From Gp1-AA133 sp964641665 (GTDB lineage Bacteria > Acidobacteriota > Terriglobia > Terriglobales > Acidobacteriaceae): a stretch of 64,000 bases of DNA. Below the pieces are notes generated by a model that worked only from the letters and a program-made list of their open reading frames with translations, was not told where the DNA came from and did not search any database. The stretch is taken from assembly GCA_964641665.1 (NCBI GenBank), contig CAZXKO010000038.1, positions 136,545 to 200,544 of the forward strand, in the 5' to 3' direction. A program made the position numbers and the translations under genes. The first letter of the stretch is position 1, and every line of letters starts with the position of its first letter. Below are positions 61,901 through 64,000 of the stretch, piece by piece.

Positions 61901-62849
61901 TGGTGTTAACGGTCCCTCCGTGATTTCCGGGGGAACAGCCGTGAGCACAGTGGCCCCGAACGGGATCACCCTCGTAGGGCTTCGTCGGTATTCTTCCCCG
62001 CGCTGCGATCCATTGTCGGGAAGCGGCTGCCCTGCCGATGCAATTCCGGTATTCTCCAGTATTTTCTCGCAGGACACGACTGCTGCCTCGAATTACAACT
62101 CGCTGCAGGCTTCGCTGGAGAAGAGACTGAGCGGGGGCTTGCAGTTCCAGTTGGCCTACACCTTCAGCAAGTCCATCGACGGTGGATCGAGCTTTGAAAA
62201 CACCATCCGCCCCACTTGCGACCGATGCAACCGCGCGCTCTCTCTCTACGATGCGCGTCATCGTTTCGTGATCAGCTACTTGTGGGAGCCGCCCGTACCG
62301 AAATACGCGGGCGCGAAGGGTGTGGTTTTGAACGGTTGGGCGGTCTCCGGCATCACTACCTTTCAGAACGGTTTCCCGATCGCCATTCGCTCCAACTCGG
62401 ATGCCGAGCTGATGTATAGCTTCGATTTCGAGTTACCGGGAAAGCCGAATCTGCTTGGGCCTTTCCACAGCCAGGACCCACGCAGCCACAATGGTTATGC
62501 CTTCGATCCGACTCAGTTTGCGCTGCCCGCCCTCGATCCCACGGTAAACCCCCAAACGCTGCTCGGCAATTCGCCACGCACCATTTGCTGCGGAGCGGGA
62601 ATCACGAACTTTGACTTTTCCGTGCAGAAGATTTTTCGCATAGGAGAAACCAAGCACATCGAATTCCGCAGCGAATTCTTCAACATCTTCAATCATGCGC
62701 AATTTCTGAATCCGGATGGCAACATCAGCGACGCCAATTTTCTCGCTGACGGTGTGACCGTAGACCCGACTAATCCGGGAGACTTTGGAAAGGTCAAGCA
62801 CACCCGAGACCCGCGAAACATCCAATTTGCGCTAAAATTTGCATTCTAG
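58938..62849 (+). CDS. Oar-like TonB-dependent outer membrane receptor
   Basis: 1303 aa from ATG 58938 with GGAGG at 58929-58933 and a signal peptide (VLVAFFCLVCSTLLTAQ). A carboxypeptidase regulatory-like beta-sandwich comes first (GRVADPSGAVLAGVHVTLVN, YTFPQVPVGTYRVEF), then the plug (SVMDAQQVSNLPLNSRDTYQ, VINVVTKSGTNSLHGSVYEF) and a long barrel ending in Phe (FALKFAF). This architecture is highly expanded in Acidobacteriota. It imports a large or scarce substrate with TonB energy. Divergent from the amine operon and followed by an aminotransferase gene, so the substrate may be an amine conjugate or peptide (inference). Confidence 0.92.
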   Translation: MQSSKARLATRVLVAFFCLVCSTLLTAQSTGGRILGRVADPSGAVLAGVHVTLVNQATGVSQENVSNDNGDYTFPQVPVGTYRVEFDQTGFKKNVRRDVNVDLNQVVTLNMVMQIGEAKETVDVTSEAPLVDTSSTQLGSVMDAQQVSNLPLNSRDTYQLLQLQPGVQGVGGSDLFYGSNTSGGVSVNGGRSRSNNFNVNGGDGNDLFVNGPAIQPTPDSIEEFRVLSNTFDAEYGRNSGAVINVVTKSGTNSLHGSVYEFARNQSFNARGYLDPRRPDDKQNQFGGTFGGPIVKDRTFFFGSYEGRRVVHGIASEKIAVPTAAERIGDFSGTPLSGSIGTQTLADILNARAALPGSGCVLNNGSGQPAQVGDSYDSLFSNSVSGSVIPTACLDPVAVDLVNRNVPLPNAVDSAGNPYFQSVPNDYSHANQFTVKVDHRINDKQNLSLYYYYNDAYDAQPFTKFQSLTPNLLPGFGNDNSTRSQQVNLSHTWTLTNSSVNEARITYFREAQPTFLHPQNTHLVNDSCSSSLSTICFTGTTDVPSVIPSNTRYGITPNLPNGAQHEGTPFISVLGSFTIGNDYEGELPQTGNTYQFSDNLTRVMGNHTLKFGADFRIQKFLQTLFFDPQGYFTYSGGGPNDTGNTLANYFLGLPDSYVQGSTQTEDVRARALYLFAQDSWKIRPNLTMNYGLRWEYNQPMYDAGLRYQTFRPGQADTIFTCQLSANSLSSLGYTNPNCADPASDSAGVFPLGLVIPGDKGVPKGLTSSYYHAFAPRIGIAWDPKKDGKTTIRAGFGVFYNPVEQLVLEQFQGEPPFGGSSTIAEGLFTTPFVSQSPNPVDGSLVVSPNPFNGILTPPRGSPVDWSIFRPILLYGELQPNIRAQYTEQYNIGITREIAKNMVLSVGYVGSQGHRLLVTRDLNYGNPQTCLDLEAIALAYPGDGTAAHPGIGTDCGPFYADTAFSIPTQAYDATGALVNVVTPTGGLHLPYGVNGPSVISGGTAVSTVAPNGITLVGLRRYSSPRCDPLSGSGCPADAIPVFSSIFSQDTTAASNYNSLQASLEKRLSGGLQFQLAYTFSKSIDGGSSFENTIRPTCDRCNRALSLYDARHRFVISYLWEPPVPKYAGAKGVVLNGWAVSGITTFQNGFPIAIRSNSDAELMYSFDFELPGKPNLLGPFHSQDPRSHNGYAFDPTQFALPALDPTVNPQTLLGNSPRTICCGAGITNFDFSVQKIFRIGETKHIEFRSEFFNIFNHAQFLNPDGNISDANFLADGVTVDPTNPGDFGKVKHTRDPRNIQFALKFAF

Positions 62850-62860
62850 ACCCAAGTCCT

Positions 62861-62879
62861 GGGCGGCCTTCCGCCGCCC
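62861..62879. terminator. Hairpin after the TonB receptor gene
   Basis: GGGCGGC, CTTCC loop, GCCGCCC, 12 bp after the receptor stop. No T-run follows, so it may reduce rather than stop read-through into the aminotransferase gene. Confidence 0.4.
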
Positions 62880-62935
62880 GGGCACAATAAATCTAATGGC
62901 CGCCACTACGGCCTGAGCATTCCTGGAGATTCCCG

Positions 62936-64000
62936 ATGTACCCCGAATTGCAGAAGGAGCTCGAAACATTCGAGCGCCGCACGCCGAAATCCGCCGAGGC
63001 CCATAAGAAGAATCTGAAACGTCTTCCGTTGGGCGTCGCCAGCAACTATCGCGCCTACGATCCTTATCCCATCTTCGTGAAAGAAGGCCAGGGATCGCAC
63101 TTCCGCGATCTCGATGGCAACGACTACGTTGACCATAACCTCTGTTTCGGCGCGCTCATGGCCGGACACTGCCACCCTGCGGTGATGAAGGCGGTCGGAC
63201 AGCGGCTCACCACCGGCACGATGTTTGGCATGCCCCATGACATGGAATGGCAGCTGGCCGAAGAAATTTGCAAGCGCTTTCCGGTCGAGATGGTGCGTTT
63301 CGGTTCCAGCGGTACGGAAGCGACCATGCACGCGGTTCGTCTCGCCCGCGCAGCAACGGGCCGCGACAAGATCGTGAAGTTTGAAGGTGGGTACCACGGG
63401 TTGCATGATTCGGCCCTCGTCAGCGTGAAACCCCATGCTCCGGACTTCGGCGACATCAAGAATCCTGTTTCGGTTCCTGGCGGTCTGGGCGTGCCGAAGG
63501 CTTCGATTGCGAATGTCGTCATCGCAACGTTCAACGATCTCGGAACGGTGGAGCGGCGGTTCCAAGAAAATCCCGGGCAAATTGCGGCGATCATCCTCGA
63601 GCCGATCCTGATGAACGTGGGGCTGTGCATGCCGCAGTCCGGATTCCTGCAAGGTCTGCGCGAGAGTGCCACGAAGAACGGCGCGCTGCTGATCTTCGAC
63701 GAAGTGAAGACTGGGGCAAAGCTCGGCTGGGGCGGGGCCTCGGAATACTACGGCGTGATGCCCGACATGATCTGCCTGGCCAAGTCGATCGGCGGCGGAT
63801 TTCCTTTGGCGGCGTTTGGAACCCACAAGCGGGTCATGGATCTGATCTCGCAGCACAAGGTCTTCCATGGCGGCACTTACAACACGAATCCGATCTCGAT
63901 GGCAGCGGGGCTCGCCACGTTCCGCGCGGTCCTGACTCGCGAAAACTACGCCCACGTGGAGAAGCTGGAACACAAGCTCGTCGAGGGGTATCGCCGGACC
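62936..64000 (+). CDS. Class III aminotransferase (glutamate-1-semialdehyde aminomutase-like), 3' end cut
   Basis: PLP enzyme; 355 codons visible and open at the right edge. ATG 62936 follows GGAG. Reading gives MYPELQKELETFERRTPKSA at the start, RFGSSGTEATMHAVRLARAA, FEGGYHG, FDEVKTG (PLP-contacting Asp) and LAKSIGGGFPLAAFG with the Schiff-base Lys. Resembles the GSA aminomutase branch, but it lies after a TonB receptor and beside an amine operon rather than with heme genes. It may therefore be a catabolic aminotransferase (inference). The C-terminal domain is missing. Confidence 0.9.
   Translation, partial: MYPELQKELETFERRTPKSAEAHKKNLKRLPLGVASNYRAYDPYPIFVKEGQGSHFRDLDGNDYVDHNLCFGALMAGHCHPAVMKAVGQRLTTGTMFGMPHDMEWQLAEEICKRFPVEMVRFGSSGTEATMHAVRLARAATGRDKIVKFEGGYHGLHDSALVSVKPHAPDFGDIKNPVSVPGGLGVPKASIANVVIATFNDLGTVERRFQENPGQIAAIILEPILMNVGLCMPQSGFLQGLRESATKNGALLIFDEVKTGAKLGWGGASEYYGVMPDMICLAKSIGGGFPLAAFGTHKRVMDLISQHKVFHGGTYNTNPISMAAGLATFRAVLTRENYAHVEKLEHKLVEGYRRT

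Noticed and set aside
62906..63973. 355-codon open frame on the minus strand
   Set aside because: Antisense to the class III aminotransferase, which reads on the plus strand from 62936 to the window edge with PLP motifs.

Overview
The window looks like a chromosomal segment of a GC-rich soil bacterium, most probably an Acidobacteriota member of the Terriglobia/Koribacter type. This rests on the Oar-like TonB-dependent receptor with a carboxypeptidase-regulatory N-terminus, several PilZ and zinc-ribbon proteins, a fused transaldolase/phosphoglucose isomerase, a subclass B3 metallo-beta-lactamase and many short palindromic intergenic repeats. The assignment is inference from gene content; no rRNA gene is present.

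Region 1 (1-12.9 kb) is a surface-polysaccharide locus: asparagine synthase (5' end cut by the window), polysaccharide deacetylase, a sulfate-activation block (ATP sulfurylase/APS kinase, TauE-like permease, CysQ), a multi-spanning glycosyltransferase-like protein, a Wzx-type flippase, a family 2 glycosyltransferase and a pyruvyl-transferase-like protein. Region 2 (13-17.4 kb) has a pair of overlapping stand-alone LuxR-type HTH genes and two zinc-ribbon membrane proteins. Region 3 (17.9-24 kb) is a TolC/adaptor/RND efflux operon whose adaptor carries a repeat-derived N-terminal extension. Region 4 (24.3-29.5 kb) has a second LuxR-HTH pair, a tandem PilZ protein, a small conserved hypothetical gene, a decayed block bracketed by inverted repeats, a B3 beta-lactamase and repeat-rich spacers.

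Region 5 (29.5-39 kb) is a minus-strand carbon operon: tkt, tal-pgi, gnd, zwf, glk, pgl. Together these phosphorylate glucose and run the oxidative pentose phosphate branch with most of the non-oxidative branch. Region 6 (39-46.8 kb) has two PilZ proteins, a TolC/EmrA/EmrB efflux operon with a cytidylate-kinase-like gene, and ferrochelatase. Region 7 (46.8-50.6 kb) has tRNA-Arg(CCG), an RRM protein, an orphan dehydrogenase C-terminus, small genes and typA/bipA.

Region 8 (50.7-64 kb) is the most system-like part. Seven tightly packed minus-strand genes encode a MerR-XRE-cupin regulator, an exported amidohydrolase, a Pot-type ABC importer and a Tat-exported FAD amine oxidase. They are divergent from a large TonB-dependent receptor followed by a class III aminotransferase that runs off the window. 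I read this as an uptake and oxidation module for an amine or amide compound, with a candidate operator dyad in the divergent promoter. The other candidate for something undescribed is the pair of paralogous two-gene LuxR-HTH modules.
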